From: an uncultured Dorea sp.
GTDB lineage: Bacteria > Bacillota > Clostridia > Lachnospirales > Lachnospiraceae
NCBI GenBank assembly: GCA_947645355.1
Contig: CANSCI010000003.1
Span: 17,869-81,868, forward strand
Direction of reading: 5' to 3'
Length of the DNA: 64,000 bases
Shown here: one piece after another, positions 1-9,038 of the stretch
Numbering within the stretch: position 1 is the stretch's first letter
Layout: each line of letters opens with the position of its first letter
Notes under the pieces: model-generated
The model's database searches: none
What the model was told of the DNA's origin: nothing
The model's input: the letters and a program-made list of their open reading frames with translations, nothing else
Translations under genes and position numbers: made by a program

Positions 1-347
1 TCCACCAGCTGAACCAGGTTTTTATTTACCTTTCCCAGCACCATCTCCGCCAGTTCCATAGTATCTGCGTCGGTCACGCGCAGCCCGTTAACAAACTTCG
101 GCTCCATACCGACCTTTCCGACCCATCTGCTGATCTCCTTGCCGCCGCCATGCACGATGATCGGCTTGAAACCTACCAGCTTCAGTAGGGTTACATCCTG
201 TATGACCTGTTCTTTCAAAGTATCATCTACCATTGCGCTGCCGCCGTATTTTACGACGATCACTCTCCGGTTAAACCGCTGGATATAGGGAAGAGCCTCT
301 ATGAGCACCTCTGCTTTTTCCAGATATTTCTGCATATTCTGATCCAT
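1..347 (-). CDS. argB: Acetylglutamate kinase, 3' end off window
   Basis: Phosphorylates N-acetylglutamate, the second step of arginine synthesis. Only the N-terminal 115 residues lie in the window; the gene runs off the left edge. Visible are the amino-acid-kinase loop KYGGSAM at about residues 33-39 and the HGGGKEIS substrate-binding stretch at about 66-73, both typical of ArgB. The start is the ATG whose last base is 347, shortly after an AAGGGTGAG-type ribosome site. It is the last visible gene of the argC-GNAT-argJ-argB minus-strand run, so transcription probably comes from the promoter near 3,330. Confidence 0.93.
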   Translation of the reverse strand, partial: MDQNMQKYLEKAEVLIEALPYIQRFNRRVIVVKYGGSAMVDDTLKEQVIQDVTLLKLVGFKPIIVHGGGKEISRWVGKVGMEPKFVNGLRVTDADTMELAEMVLGKVNKNLVQLV

Positions 348-428
348 CTTTCTCACCCTTCCTGCCTGTTGCTTTTTTTGCCTGTTGTTTTGATGTCTGC
401 ATTTTTCACTGCTTCTGGCTATTTTGCA

Positions 429-1652
429 TTAACTCCTGTAATCTGCATTAATTTCAATATAACCGTGAGTTAGGTCGCAGCCCCACGCGGTTGCCTGGGC
501 GTCACCCATCTTCACGTCTGCAATGGCAGTTACTTCTGCCTCCGAGAGAATTCTGGTAGCCTCCTCCTCGCTGTAATCAACAGCCGTCCCGTCTGCAATG
601 ATTTGGATTTTCCCTGCCTTGCTCTCAAAGAACAGATCCACCTTCTCAGGGTCAAACTGCGCCCCGGAATAGCCCATGGCGCACAGGATCCTTCCCCAGT
701 TGGCATCATGCCCTGCAATTGCTGTCTTGGTCAGGTTGGAGCATACGACAGCCTTTGCAAGCACTTTTGCCTGTTCTGTACTCTCACAGCCGACAGCCTT
801 CACCTCAAAAAGTGCAGCAGCTCCCTCTCCGTCCCCTGCTATTTTTTTAGCAAGATATTCATTGATCGCATGAAGCGCCTCCGCAAATTTTTTATAATCT
901 TCGCTTCCGTATTCAATTTCTTCATTTTCCGCCAGTCCATTTGCCAGCAGAATCACTGTATCGTTGGTAGAAGTATCCCCATCCACCGAGATCATGTTGT
1001 AAGTATCATCTACATCCTCGCTTAACGCTTTCTGCAGCGTCTCCTTCGAGATCACCGCATCTGTGGTAATAAACGCAAGCATGGTACACATATTGGGGTG
1101 GATCATGCCGGAGCCTTTTGCCATGCCGCCGACCGTAACTGTCTTGCCGCCGGCCTCGATCTGCACTGCCAATTCCTTCTCGCAGGTATCCGTCGTCATA
1201 ATTGCTTTTGCAGCCTCAGTTCCATTTTCCAGGGAATCACTCTTTTTGCCGGCCAAAGCCTTGATTCCTGCCTTCAGCCTGTCGATAGGAAGCTGTTTAC
1301 CGATGACGCCGGTGGAACCGATGAGGACACCGTCGGCCGAAATACCAAGGGCTTCTGCTGCTGCATCAGCAGTGTCCCGGCAACAGCCGAAACCCTCTGC
1401 CCCCGTACATGCATTGGCAATTCCGGAATTGACGATTACCGCCTGCACCTTCGCACCGCTCTTAACTACCTGCTGATCCCACTGTACCGGAGCGGCCTTC
1501 ACTATATTTTTCGTAAATGTCCCTGCTGCCGCGCAGGGTACCTGACTGTAGATCATCGCCATGTCCGTTCTGTCCTTGTATTTGATGCCTGCCGCTGCCG
1601 CTGCCGCCTCATATCCTTTCGCCGCAGTCACTCCGCCTTTTACCTGTTTCAT
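429..1652 (-). CDS. argJ: Bifunctional ornithine acetyltransferase / N-acetylglutamate synthase
   Basis: Recycles the acetyl group from N-acetylornithine to glutamate and can also make N-acetylglutamate from acetyl-CoA. The protein (407 residues from the chosen start) carries the family's self-cleavage region KGSGMIHPNM followed by C-T-M-L near residues 180-192; the Thr near residue 190 would become the nucleophile of the beta chain. A Cys stands before it where most relatives have Ala. The start at 1652 (ATG AAA CAG) is preferred over an upstream GTG because AAGGAG lies 8 bases before it. It lies between the GNAT gene and argB in the arginine operon. Presence of ArgJ implies a cyclic acetyl pathway. 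Confidence 0.95.
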   Translation of the reverse strand: MKQVKGGVTAAKGYEAAAAAAGIKYKDRTDMAMIYSQVPCAAAGTFTKNIVKAAPVQWDQQVVKSGAKVQAVIVNSGIANACTGAEGFGCCRDTADAAAEALGISADGVLIGSTGVIGKQLPIDRLKAGIKALAGKKSDSLENGTEAAKAIMTTDTCEKELAVQIEAGGKTVTVGGMAKGSGMIHPNMCTMLAFITTDAVISKETLQKALSEDVDDTYNMISVDGDTSTNDTVILLANGLAENEEIEYGSEDYKKFAEALHAINEYLAKKIAGDGEGAAALFEVKAVGCESTEQAKVLAKAVVCSNLTKTAIAGHDANWGRILCAMGYSGAQFDPEKVDLFFESKAGKIQIIADGTAVDYSEEEATRILSEAEVTAIADVKMGDAQATAWGCDLTHGYIEINADYRS

Positions 1653-1694
1653 AATCTTCACTCCTTATTCGCTGAATGTTTCATCGTCTTCTCT

Positions 1695-2138
1695 CTACTG
1701 AATAAATGCAGTAATATTCTTCTCATTCAATGTAAAATCATAATAATTCAGATCCTCACGCTTTGTCCAGCCGATTTCTCTCCAAAATGCATTTCCGATA
1801 TCATTTTGTGTAAATGCAATCAGCGAGACCTTGTTGATCTGCTCTGCCTTCAGCGCCTCCATAGCAAATACAACCATGGATTTCCCAATGCCTCTCATGC
1901 GGTAGTCTTTGTGCACACATACATGATACAGGCATCCCCGCCTTCCGTCATGGCCGCACAGGATGGCCCCCACGACTCTGCCGTCTTCTACGGCAACTAC
2001 GCTGGTGGCAGGATTGCGCTTCAAAAAACGTTTTACGCCGTCCCGGGAATCATCCACGCTCCGGATTCCAAAACCTTTGATGCTGCTCCATAGTTCCCGC
2101 ACCTGATCGTAGTCCTCCATCGTCATTACTCTTACCAT
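1695..2138 (-). CDS. GNAT-family N-acetyltransferase inside the arginine operon
   Basis: A 147-residue single-domain GNAT protein. The acetyl-CoA binding signature V-H-K-D-Y-R-M-R-G-I-G-K lies at about residues 75-86, followed by the usual beta5-alpha4 region with NDIGNAFWREIGW near 113-125. AAGGAG precedes the ATG by a normal distance. It sits between argC and argJ and is transcribed with them, so a role in acetylglutamate supply (an ArgA-like or accessory activity) is plausible. ArgJ already provides acetyl transfer, so this is inference from position. It could equally acetylate an unrelated small molecule. Confidence 0.85.
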   Translation of the reverse strand: MVRVMTMEDYDQVRELWSSIKGFGIRSVDDSRDGVKRFLKRNPATSVVAVEDGRVVGAILCGHDGRRGCLYHVCVHKDYRMRGIGKSMVVFAMEALKAEQINKVSLIAFTQNDIGNAFWREIGWTKREDLNYYDFTLNEKNITAFIQ

Positions 2139-2173
2139 CTATATTCTCCTTTTTGTTCTCCTGCACATTTATT

Positions 2174-3214
2174 TTAAGGGAACATGGGTACAAGTTCAAG
2201 TCCTTCTGACTCCCTAATGCCGAACATCAGATTCATATTCTGCACCGCCTGGCCGGCCGCTCCTTTCACCAGGTTATCCATAGCCCCCATCATTATAATA
2301 CGATTTGTCCTTGAATCAATCTTAAAATTAATGTCTACATAATTACTTCCCTCTACCCACTTCGTTTCCGGGCAGACGTCCGCATCCAGCACGCGGACAA
2401 ATGTTTCATCCTTATAATATTTATCATAAATAGCTTTTATCGATTCATATGCAGCCTCTTTTTTTAATGACGCATATTCTGTCACCAGAATCCCGCGGTT
2501 CATGGGCACAAGATGGGGCGTAAAATTAATCAGCACCTTTTCCCCCGACGCATAGCCAAGCTGCTCCTCAATCTCCGGCGTATGCCTGTGGACGGCCACA
2601 CCATAGGCCTTGATATTCTCATTCACTTCGCAGTACAGATTCGAAAGCTTAGTCCCCCTTCCTGCACCGGATGTTCCGGATTTCGCATCCACGATCAGCG
2701 TGCTCATATCAATGATTCCTTCTTTGGCCAGCGGGTACGCGGTCAGGATCGAGCAAGTCGTGTAGCACCCCGGATTGGCAATCAGTCTTGCTTTTTTAAT
2801 GTCCTCCCTGTTCACTTCACACAGACCGTAGACTGCTTCTTCAATAAACTGAGGACTTTTGTGCTCAATACCGTACCACTTCTCGTAAACACTTACATCT
2901 TTTATTCGGAAATCAGCGCTCAGATCGATAATCTTCGTCTTTGACAAAATCTCCTCATTCAAAACAGAAGCACAGAATCCCTGGGGCGTTGCAGTAAAGA
3001 TAACATCTACCTGATCGGCAAGTTCTTCCATATTGTCGTCCAGACACTTATCATCCACAAGCTCGAACATGTTCCGGTAGACGTCTGCATATTTCTTATC
3101 TATATAACTTCTCGAACCATACCACAGAATCTCGGCCCCCTTATGCCCCATTAAAAGCCTGACAAGCTCGCCGCCGGCGTAGCCGGTGGCACCGATAATA
3201 CCTACTCTAATCAT
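2174..3214 (-). CDS. argC: N-acetyl-gamma-glutamyl-phosphate reductase
   Basis: NADPH-dependent reduction of N-acetylglutamyl phosphate, the third step of arginine synthesis. The 346-residue protein starts with a Rossmann motif GIIGATGYAGGELVRLL and has the active-site segment NPGCYTT with catalytic Cys150. Length matches the family. It is the first gene of the minus-strand arg operon. AGGAGAG lies just before the ATG, and a strong hairpin (3229-3261) stands a few bases upstream of that ribosome site. Confidence 0.96.
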   Translation of the reverse strand: MIRVGIIGATGYAGGELVRLLMGHKGAEILWYGSRSYIDKKYADVYRNMFELVDDKCLDDNMEELADQVDVIFTATPQGFCASVLNEEILSKTKIIDLSADFRIKDVSVYEKWYGIEHKSPQFIEEAVYGLCEVNREDIKKARLIANPGCYTTCSILTAYPLAKEGIIDMSTLIVDAKSGTSGAGRGTKLSNLYCEVNENIKAYGVAVHRHTPEIEEQLGYASGEKVLINFTPHLVPMNRGILVTEYASLKKEAAYESIKAIYDKYYKDETFVRVLDADVCPETKWVEGSNYVDINFKIDSRTNRIIMMGAMDNLVKGAAGQAVQNMNLMFGIRESEGLELVPMFP

Positions 3215-3228
3215 AAAACTCTCCTTTG

Positions 3229-3261
3229 GGGACGTAGTATTTTTAAACTTTACTACGTCCC
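3229..3261. repeat. Short palindromic element in the argC leader
   Basis: Perfect 11-base inverted repeat (GGGACGTAGTA and its complement) around an 11-base AT loop. In the minus-strand transcript it folds a few bases before the argC ribosome site. A weaker relative lies at 6182-6213, again directly upstream of a minus-strand ribosome site, so it may be a dispersed miniature repeat rather than an argC-specific regulator. Confidence 0.6.
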
Positions 3262-3312
3262 AAACTGCATTTTGCTATGTACCTTTTTGCGTTTCGGGGT
3301 GTACCCAAACTT

Positions 3313-3362
3313 AAAACGCTTGCATAATTATACGACAATTTCGCATATTATGCAAGCGTTTT
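3313..3362 (-). promoter_or_regulatory. arg operon promoter within a long dyad, ArgR-like boxes
   Basis: On the minus strand TTGCAT (3350-3355), a 17-base spacer and TATAAT (3327-3332) form a near-consensus promoter for argC. The promoter is embedded in a perfect 16-base inverted repeat (3313-3328 and 3347-3362). AT-rich half palindromes of the type TGCATAAT/ATTATGCA overlap both hexamers, resembling ARG boxes, so ArgR repression is likely but not shown. The + strand side ends in six Ts, so the dyad may also work as a terminator in that direction. Confidence 0.65.
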
Positions 3363-3414
3363 TTATACTCTACACCCTGTCTTCTTCAATTTTACATACT
3401 GCTGATCTTGTATT

Positions 3415-4140
3415 CTATAGATCCGCCATATGCCCAAGTATTGTCTGATAAAATGTTTCCGTCTCTCCATCTCTCCTGATTTCATCCAGTTTGACGCCAT
3501 CCTTCAGGAGTACGATTCTGTCGCAATAACTCGCCATCTGAGGGTCGTGGGTTACCATAATAACGGTCTTACCAAGTTCCTCATTGATTCTTTTCAGAGA
3601 ATCTATGACAATCTTTCCCGATTTTGAATCAAGATTCCCCGTCGGCTCGTCCGCAAGTACGACCTGCGGGTCATTCATCAAAGCTCTGCATATAGCGGCT
3701 CTCTGACGCTCTCCGCCTGACAGTTCAAAAGGCATTTTCTCTTCCAGCCCTGCGATTCCGAAACTTTCCATTAATTCTTTGGCTTTCTCTTTTCCTCCAC
3801 TGTCTGCATTTTTACCTATAAATAACGGAAGCATGACATTTTCCAGTATGTCCAGGCTGTCCATCAGAAAAAATTCCTGAAATACAAACCCCAGTTCTTC
3901 CCTCCGTATCCGGGCAGACTCCCGGGAAGTAAGTTCATCCTCCGAACTTCCACGGTAAGTAAACTCCCCGCCTGTCGGCCTGTCTATCATCCCCAGGATC
4001 TTTAAAAGCGTTGTCTTTCCGCTGCCGGATTTCCCCATAATCCCCAAAAATTCCCCTTGCGCCACAGTCAGGCTGATCCCTCTTAAAACTTCTGTATTTC
4101 CGTAGTTCTTTGTAAGCCCCTCTGCCTTAATCAATTCCAT
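3415..4140 (-). CDS. ABC transporter ATP-binding protein, BceA/LolD type
   Basis: ATPase subunit (241 residues) of a MacB/BceA-type exporter that couples ATP hydrolysis to the adjacent FtsX-like permease. Walker A GKSGSGKT, the signature LSGGERQ, Walker B VVLADEPTG and the switch His in VTHDP are all present. The start at 4140 (ATG GAA TTG) is chosen over a codon 24 bases upstream because GGAAGGAG lies right before it. It follows the permease gene 39 bases downstream on the same strand. Family knowledge points to peptide-antibiotic sensing or resistance; the substrate is not visible. Confidence 0.9.
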   Translation of the reverse strand: MELIKAEGLTKNYGNTEVLRGISLTVAQGEFLGIMGKSGSGKTTLLKILGMIDRPTGGEFTYRGSSEDELTSRESARIRREELGFVFQEFFLMDSLDILENVMLPLFIGKNADSGGKEKAKELMESFGIAGLEEKMPFELSGGERQRAAICRALMNDPQVVLADEPTGNLDSKSGKIVIDSLKRINEELGKTVIMVTHDPQMASYCDRIVLLKDGVKLDEIRRDGETETFYQTILGHMADL

Positions 4141-4179
4141 TTTTCTCCTCCTTCCTCCACTCAAACTGTCCTTTACAAT

Positions 4180-6165
4180 TCACTGCGAACACTTCCCCGA
4201 CGCAGCCGGGAGGACCCTTCTCTTAATAAACAGTATCATATACTCTCCATACAGCAGCTGAACAAGACAAAATACAGCAAGCACACACAGCCAATCCCTG
4301 CTCATGCTCCAAACAAATGCCGGCAGCCCGCCTTCAGAATAGAAATGATAAACAGAATTCGCCTGAATATAACGTACCAGAAGATTCACCTTGTAAATGG
4401 CTGCCATAAAAATACCCAAAAATACCGGGGTAAAAATCAACGGCCGGATTTCTCTTCCCACCTCTTTTTTGACCTGCATCTGTTCCATCCCCACATCTGA
4501 CAGAAACCGGTACTTTTTCACCAGCGCCGGTATCTCAGAAAACAGTTTGATCCCCAGCAGGGAAAGGCCCGCTATGGTAATACAGAGCATACAAAAGATA
4601 TGAATGGCATTAGAAATCCTGTCCACCAGCTTCTCTATGTTAAGCGCTTCTGTCCTTGTAATACAGGAAACCTGCGGGTTCTCCTTCTTAAAATCCTGCA
4701 CTTTCTGATCCATGAAGGACTGCCTTTCTTCCGCAAAATCCTGCAGCACTAAAAGTTTTGATGCATTCAGCTTCCTGGCAAGTTCCTGATAATCCCCGTT
4801 TTCAAAAACAGCAATGTTGACCAGACTTTCATCCATAATCCCGCCGATTGTGAGAACATCTACTTCCTTTGCCCCAATCACATAATCTTTTACCTCTCCG
4901 TCCATCCGGAACGCCACATCTTCTTTATCTTCCCAATTCGCCAATGCCTTCTCTTCTTCGGATTTATCATGCTGTACACACACGAACATCTGATCTTTTT
5001 TAAGCTGTATATTTCTAGATGTTAATTTCTCATAAGATGATTCTGAAATCCCGAGGAACCTCTCTCTCGTCTCGCTTTCCAGATCTATATAGGATACGCG
5101 AAAAAGACCCTCTTCATCACCGCTTTCCCGGCAGATCCTCTCCCACTTACCTGCCTCTTCTTCTGTCATACTGCCAATAAAGTCATGGGCATATCTCCAG
5201 CCATAGTCTCTTTCCTCATCAGAAACTATGACAACACGGTCCCCCAGGGTAAAAAGCACTGCAAAATTAATAAGCAGAACTGCAAAAATCGTATTTTTAT
5301 ATGTAGATACCTGGAACATTACACTGCGAAGCGACAAGGCATTTCTAAAATAACACCGTTTCATTCGCTTCATGCACGTCAGCACCACAGTCATCCCCGA
5401 CATGACCAGCAGATACATACCGGCAGTTAAACATACAAACGCAGCCAAAGACCTTATCTCTTCATCTTTAAAAACCACTGTCAAAAAACGGGGCTGAAAT
5501 TCAAGGAGCAGGCTGAAAACAACCAGGACCAGGCTCATGATTCCACCGCCGATCCCTTTATACAGATTTTTCATCTTTTCAGGCCTCACAGCCTCCGACG
5601 CCAGCTCAGATAAATTGCGGTTATCTGTCCGGACAAGCAGATAAGCAAGTGTACACACCAGATAACCCGTGCTCAGCAATATAACCTTTCTCCACACGCT
5701 GTATCCTATAGCCATCCAATGCACTGCCTCCATCGGATAACCCGATGATTTCAGGACTGAATATGCTATTACAGACAGCGCTGTCCCTGAAAGAAGACCC
5801 GCAAACAGTGCGATCCCCCATATGATCACATACTCCGCTCCCAAAAGGACATACATTTCCTTTTTTTCGATCCCTAAGATCAGCAGCAGGCTGTATTCCC
5901 TGATCCGCCCCTTCACATAAGGAAATGCAATTGACAGCATCAGGAAAAAGCCTGAAATCATACTGATCTGAGCACAAGTACCAACCGTACCCACCATTGT
6001 GCCGTAATTCCAGGCATTCTGAAGGGGCGCATAACTTTCCACCGCCGCTTCTAAAAATAAAAAGCAATACACAAATGCGAGATTGAAAATAAGACCAACT
6101 GACAGAAGCACATGGTTCTGCATATTATTTTTCAGATTTTTAAAAATAAACTTCCAATTCCTCAT
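4180..6165 (-). CDS. FtsX-like ABC permease, BceB type
   Basis: A 661-residue membrane protein with the BceB layout: an N-terminal hydrophobic segment at about 19-40, further helix pairs up to about residue 310, a large extracytoplasmic domain at about 320-530, and three more helices at the C-terminus. BceB permeases bind cell-wall-active peptides with their large loop and are paired with an ATPase, here the next gene. No histidine kinase or response regulator lies beside it, unlike the classical bce locus. Confidence 0.85.
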   Translation of the reverse strand: MRNWKFIFKNLKNNMQNHVLLSVGLIFNLAFVYCFLFLEAAVESYAPLQNAWNYGTMVGTVGTCAQISMISGFFLMLSIAFPYVKGRIREYSLLLILGIEKKEMYVLLGAEYVIIWGIALFAGLLSGTALSVIAYSVLKSSGYPMEAVHWMAIGYSVWRKVILLSTGYLVCTLAYLLVRTDNRNLSELASEAVRPEKMKNLYKGIGGGIMSLVLVVFSLLLEFQPRFLTVVFKDEEIRSLAAFVCLTAGMYLLVMSGMTVVLTCMKRMKRCYFRNALSLRSVMFQVSTYKNTIFAVLLINFAVLFTLGDRVVIVSDEERDYGWRYAHDFIGSMTEEEAGKWERICRESGDEEGLFRVSYIDLESETRERFLGISESSYEKLTSRNIQLKKDQMFVCVQHDKSEEEKALANWEDKEDVAFRMDGEVKDYVIGAKEVDVLTIGGIMDESLVNIAVFENGDYQELARKLNASKLLVLQDFAEERQSFMDQKVQDFKKENPQVSCITRTEALNIEKLVDRISNAIHIFCMLCITIAGLSLLGIKLFSEIPALVKKYRFLSDVGMEQMQVKKEVGREIRPLIFTPVFLGIFMAAIYKVNLLVRYIQANSVYHFYSEGGLPAFVWSMSRDWLCVLAVFCLVQLLYGEYMILFIKRRVLPAASGKCSQ

Positions 6166-6181
6166 AACTCTCTTCTTTCGT

Positions 6182-6213
6182 GGAAATGTAGTTTTTTAAT
6201 TTCACTATGCCCC
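6182..6213. repeat. Degenerate copy of the 3229-3261 palindrome
   Basis: Shares the core GTAGT - T/A loop - ACTA - CCC with the palindrome at 3229-3261 but has lost several pairs. It overlaps the last codons of the aldo/keto reductase gene (GGG GCA TAG) and lies just upstream of the BceB-like gene. Relationship inferred from similarity by eye. Confidence 0.4.
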
Positions 6214-7359
6214 GAATATCTCATACGCTTTCTGCATATGCTCTGTGATCTTCACATCGAACGGACATCTCGTCTCACAGGCGCCGCACTTTACACAGCT
6301 GCCTGCTTTTACTTTCAGCGCGCCGTAATGCTCCCGCACAGTCTCGGGAACCATATGCTGGGCTTCACACAGATCGGCAAATTTATTTACCGATGCAATA
6401 TCAATTCCCGCCGTGCAAGGTGCACAGTGCCCGCAGTACATGCATTTATCTGTGAATCTATGTGCCGGGGTATTTCCAAGAAGCCGGGCAAAATCCTTCT
6501 CCTCCTCCGGCAGTTCCGAATATGCGGCGGCGCCGAGAAGTTCCTCTTTTGTGCGCGCCCCGGCCAAAACACAGGCCACGGCAGGCCTTGTCAGGCAATA
6601 GTGCAGGCACTGTGCGGCTGTCATTGCCGCGCCAAACGGGGACTCATCTGCATCAAGAAGCGCCCCGCCGCCATAAGGCTTCATAACCGTCAGTGCCACA
6701 CCCTCACTCTCGCACAGGCTGTATAGCTTAAGCCGCTCCGGATCTGTACAGGAAAGTACATCCGGCGCCTCATAAGTCGACTTTTCAAATAAGGCGTTCA
6801 CGTCTTCGTTAGGCGGCAGAATATCATAAGCCGGATTCACGCTGAACATAATCACATCAATCTCCCCGCTTTCGGCTGCCTGAATCGCTACCCGCGGATT
6901 ATGGGTACTCATGCCCAGATGCAGAATCTTTCCGGCCGCTTTCAATTCCCTTGCATACTCCATAACCGGACCGTGAAACACCGCATCATAATCCTTCTGC
7001 TCATCCAGATAATGAATCATCCCCACATCCACATAGTCTGTCTTAAGACGCCGGAACAAGTCCTCACAGGCTGACCGCACCGTTTCTATATTCCTGGTGC
7101 GCTTGTACTGGCCATCCATCCACGCAGAACACAGATGCGCCTGAATCACAAATTGCTCCCTGCGCCCAGCCATTGCCTTTCCCATACTGTCCCTGATATA
7201 AGGCTCCGGATTATATAAGTCAAAATAATTAACTCCTGCCTGCAGGGCTGTATCGATAAGTTCCTGTGCAAAATCATCATCTCTGCCCACAAATGCCTCG
7301 CTTCCGAGACCAACCTCACTGACACTGATACCTGTTCTGCCTAGTTTCCTGTACCTCAT
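6205..7359 (-). CDS. Aldo/keto reductase with C-terminal [4Fe-4S] ferredoxin domain
   Basis: A 384-residue protein. Residues 1-270 form an aldo/keto reductase barrel (MRYRKLGRTGISVSEVGLG start, catalytic-type Asp/Tyr region DLYNPEPY, Lys and His in later strands). Residues about 300-384 hold two Cys clusters: CMYCGHCAPC near 307 and CVKCGACETRCP near 358. This domain order is common in anaerobes, where the Fe-S part probably passes electrons from ferredoxin. The substrate is unknown. It has its own ribosome site (AAGGAGGACG) and is followed by the BceB-like gene on the same strand. Confidence 0.9.
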   Translation of the reverse strand: MRYRKLGRTGISVSEVGLGSEAFVGRDDDFAQELIDTALQAGVNYFDLYNPEPYIRDSMGKAMAGRREQFVIQAHLCSAWMDGQYKRTRNIETVRSACEDLFRRLKTDYVDVGMIHYLDEQKDYDAVFHGPVMEYARELKAAGKILHLGMSTHNPRVAIQAAESGEIDVIMFSVNPAYDILPPNEDVNALFEKSTYEAPDVLSCTDPERLKLYSLCESEGVALTVMKPYGGGALLDADESPFGAAMTAAQCLHYCLTRPAVACVLAGARTKEELLGAAAYSELPEEEKDFARLLGNTPAHRFTDKCMYCGHCAPCTAGIDIASVNKFADLCEAQHMVPETVREHYGALKVKAGSCVKCGACETRCPFDVKITEHMQKAYEIFGA

Positions 7360-7552
7360 ATACTTGCGTCCTCCTTAACATAAAACTCGTTTTTATTGTA
7401 TCAGACTTTCCATCCGCTGTCATTGCTTTTCCAAACCCCGAAATCTGGTACTTGAGGCCCGGAGGAGCTTTGCACCTCAGATCTGCACACTTTACAGCGA
7501 ATGCAAATAGCCTGTGAACGGCGTCAAACTCCTTTTGGATATTCATTTCAGA

Positions 7553-7620
7553 TGCATATTTTGCATATTTATAACTTTTTCTATTTTTCTCTTGCATAAA
7601 TATAAATTTTGTTGTATAGT
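7553..7620 (+). promoter_or_regulatory. argG promoter with ArgR-like boxes
   Basis: TTGCAT (7592-7597), 17 bases and TATAGT (7615-7620) give a promoter built like that of argC: the -35 hexamer begins a TTGCATAAATAT box in both. A second AT-rich cluster with two TGCATAT units lies at 7553-7574. Shared boxes at two arginine loci suggest a common ArgR-type repressor; this is inference from the sequence match. The rest of the 7360-7691 gap shows nothing else I can support. Confidence 0.65.
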
Positions 7621-7691
7621 AGTCCTTGCGATGAAAACGCACTCTAATATATTATTAAGAAACTATATTTCAGATTCAGGAGGTTTTACAT

Positions 7692-8912
7692 ATGAAAGAA
7701 AAAGTTGTACTTGCATATTCCGGCGGACTTGACACTACGGCAATCATTCCATGGCTTAAGGAAAATTTTAATTACGAGGTCATCTGCTGCTGCGTAGACT
7801 GCGGACAGGGGGAAGAACTTGACGGGCTTCAGGAGCGCGCCAAATTATCCGGCGCTTCCAAGCTGTATATTGAAGATATTGTTGATGATTTCTGTGACAA
7901 CTACATTGTACCGTGCGTACAGGGACACGCCGTCTACGAAAATAAATATCTCCTCGGCACATCCATGGCACGCCCTGCCATAGCAAAAAAGCTGGTCGAG
8001 ATTGCCCGCAAGGAAGGCGCTGTCGCTATCTGCCACGGTGCGACCGGAAAGGGAAATGACCAGATCCGTTTTGAACTGGGAATCAAAGCACTTGCCCCGG
8101 ACATTAAGATTATCGCGCCATGGCGTATGACCGACGTATGGACTATGCAGTCTCGTGAGGACGAGATCGCATACTGCAAAGCACACGGCATAGACCTTCC
8201 CTTTGATGCAAGCCACAGCTACAGCCGCGACCGCAACCTTTGGCATATCAGCCATGAGGGACTGGAGCTTGAAGACCCTGCCTGCGAGCCTGACTATGCC
8301 AACGTACTTGTACTCGGTGTAACGCCGGAGCAGGCGCCGGATCAGGGCGAATACGTTACTATGACTTTTGAAAAAGGTGTGCCGAAAACCATCAACGGCG
8401 AAGAGATGAAAGTCTCTGACATCATCCGCAAGTTAAATGAACTGGGCGGGAAACACGGTGTCGGCATCATTGACATCGTTGAGAACCGCGTCGTGGGCAT
8501 GAAGTCCCGCGGCATCTATGAGACGCCGGGCGGAACAATCCTCTATGAAGCACATCAGCAGCTGGAAGAACTGGTTCTTGACCGCGCTACTTACGAAGTA
8601 AAAGAGGAAATGGGCAACAAACTCTCCCAGATCGTATATGAAGGAAAATGGTTTACGCCACTGCGCGAGGCCGTGCAGGCATTTATTGAAAGCACACAGG
8701 AGTATGTAACCGGCGAAGTAAAATTCAAACTCTACAAAGGAAATATTATCAAGGCCGGAACCACTTCACCATACTCCCTGTACAGCGAGTCTCTGGCAAG
8801 CTTTACTACCGGAGACCTGTATGACCACCATGACGCCGACGGGTTTATCAACCTGTTCGGACTGCCGCTTAAAGTGCGCGCAATGAAGATGGCAGAGGCA
8901 AATAATAAATAA
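7692..8912 (+). CDS. argG: Argininosuccinate synthase
   Basis: Joins citrulline and aspartate using ATP. The 406-residue protein has the ATP-pyrophosphatase P-loop AYSGGLDTT at residues 8-16, the HGATGKGNDQ motif near 115 and the SYSRDRNLWHIS segment near 175, all diagnostic of ArgG. AGGAGG lies directly before the ATG. It is monocistronic: its own promoter precedes it and a hairpin terminator follows. argH is not in the window. Confidence 0.97.
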   Translation: MKEKVVLAYSGGLDTTAIIPWLKENFNYEVICCCVDCGQGEELDGLQERAKLSGASKLYIEDIVDDFCDNYIVPCVQGHAVYENKYLLGTSMARPAIAKKLVEIARKEGAVAICHGATGKGNDQIRFELGIKALAPDIKIIAPWRMTDVWTMQSREDEIAYCKAHGIDLPFDASHSYSRDRNLWHISHEGLELEDPACEPDYANVLVLGVTPEQAPDQGEYVTMTFEKGVPKTINGEEMKVSDIIRKLNELGGKHGVGIIDIVENRVVGMKSRGIYETPGGTILYEAHQQLEELVLDRATYEVKEEMGNKLSQIVYEGKWFTPLREAVQAFIESTQEYVTGEVKFKLYKGNIIKAGTTSPYSLYSESLASFTTGDLYDHHDADGFINLFGLPLKVRAMKMAEANNK

Positions 8913-8925
8913 TATGAATTGGAAC

Positions 8926-8967
8926 AAGCCGCAGATATAACCGTATATCCGTTTATATCTGCGGCTT
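8926..8967 (+). terminator. Terminator after argG
   Basis: Perfect 15-base stem AAGCCGCAGATATAA with its complement, 12-base loop, followed by a short T-rich tail. It lies between convergent argG and the LspA-like gene and can serve both strands. Confidence 0.75.
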
Positions 8968-9038
8968 TATAATAAAAATTTCTGCTCCTGAAGCTTTTAT
9001 AGTACAATTCATAATGACTTCATTCTGAGTATACATGT

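Noticed and set aside
1098..2093. 331-residue open frame on the + strand opposite argJ and the GNAT gene
   Set aside because: Both minus-strand genes have catalytic motifs and ribosome sites; the + product shows no recognisable domain.
7316..7642. 108-codon minus-strand frame between the aldo/keto reductase and argG
   Set aside because: It overlaps the reductase start and the argG promoter/boxes, and has no ribosome site or family likeness.
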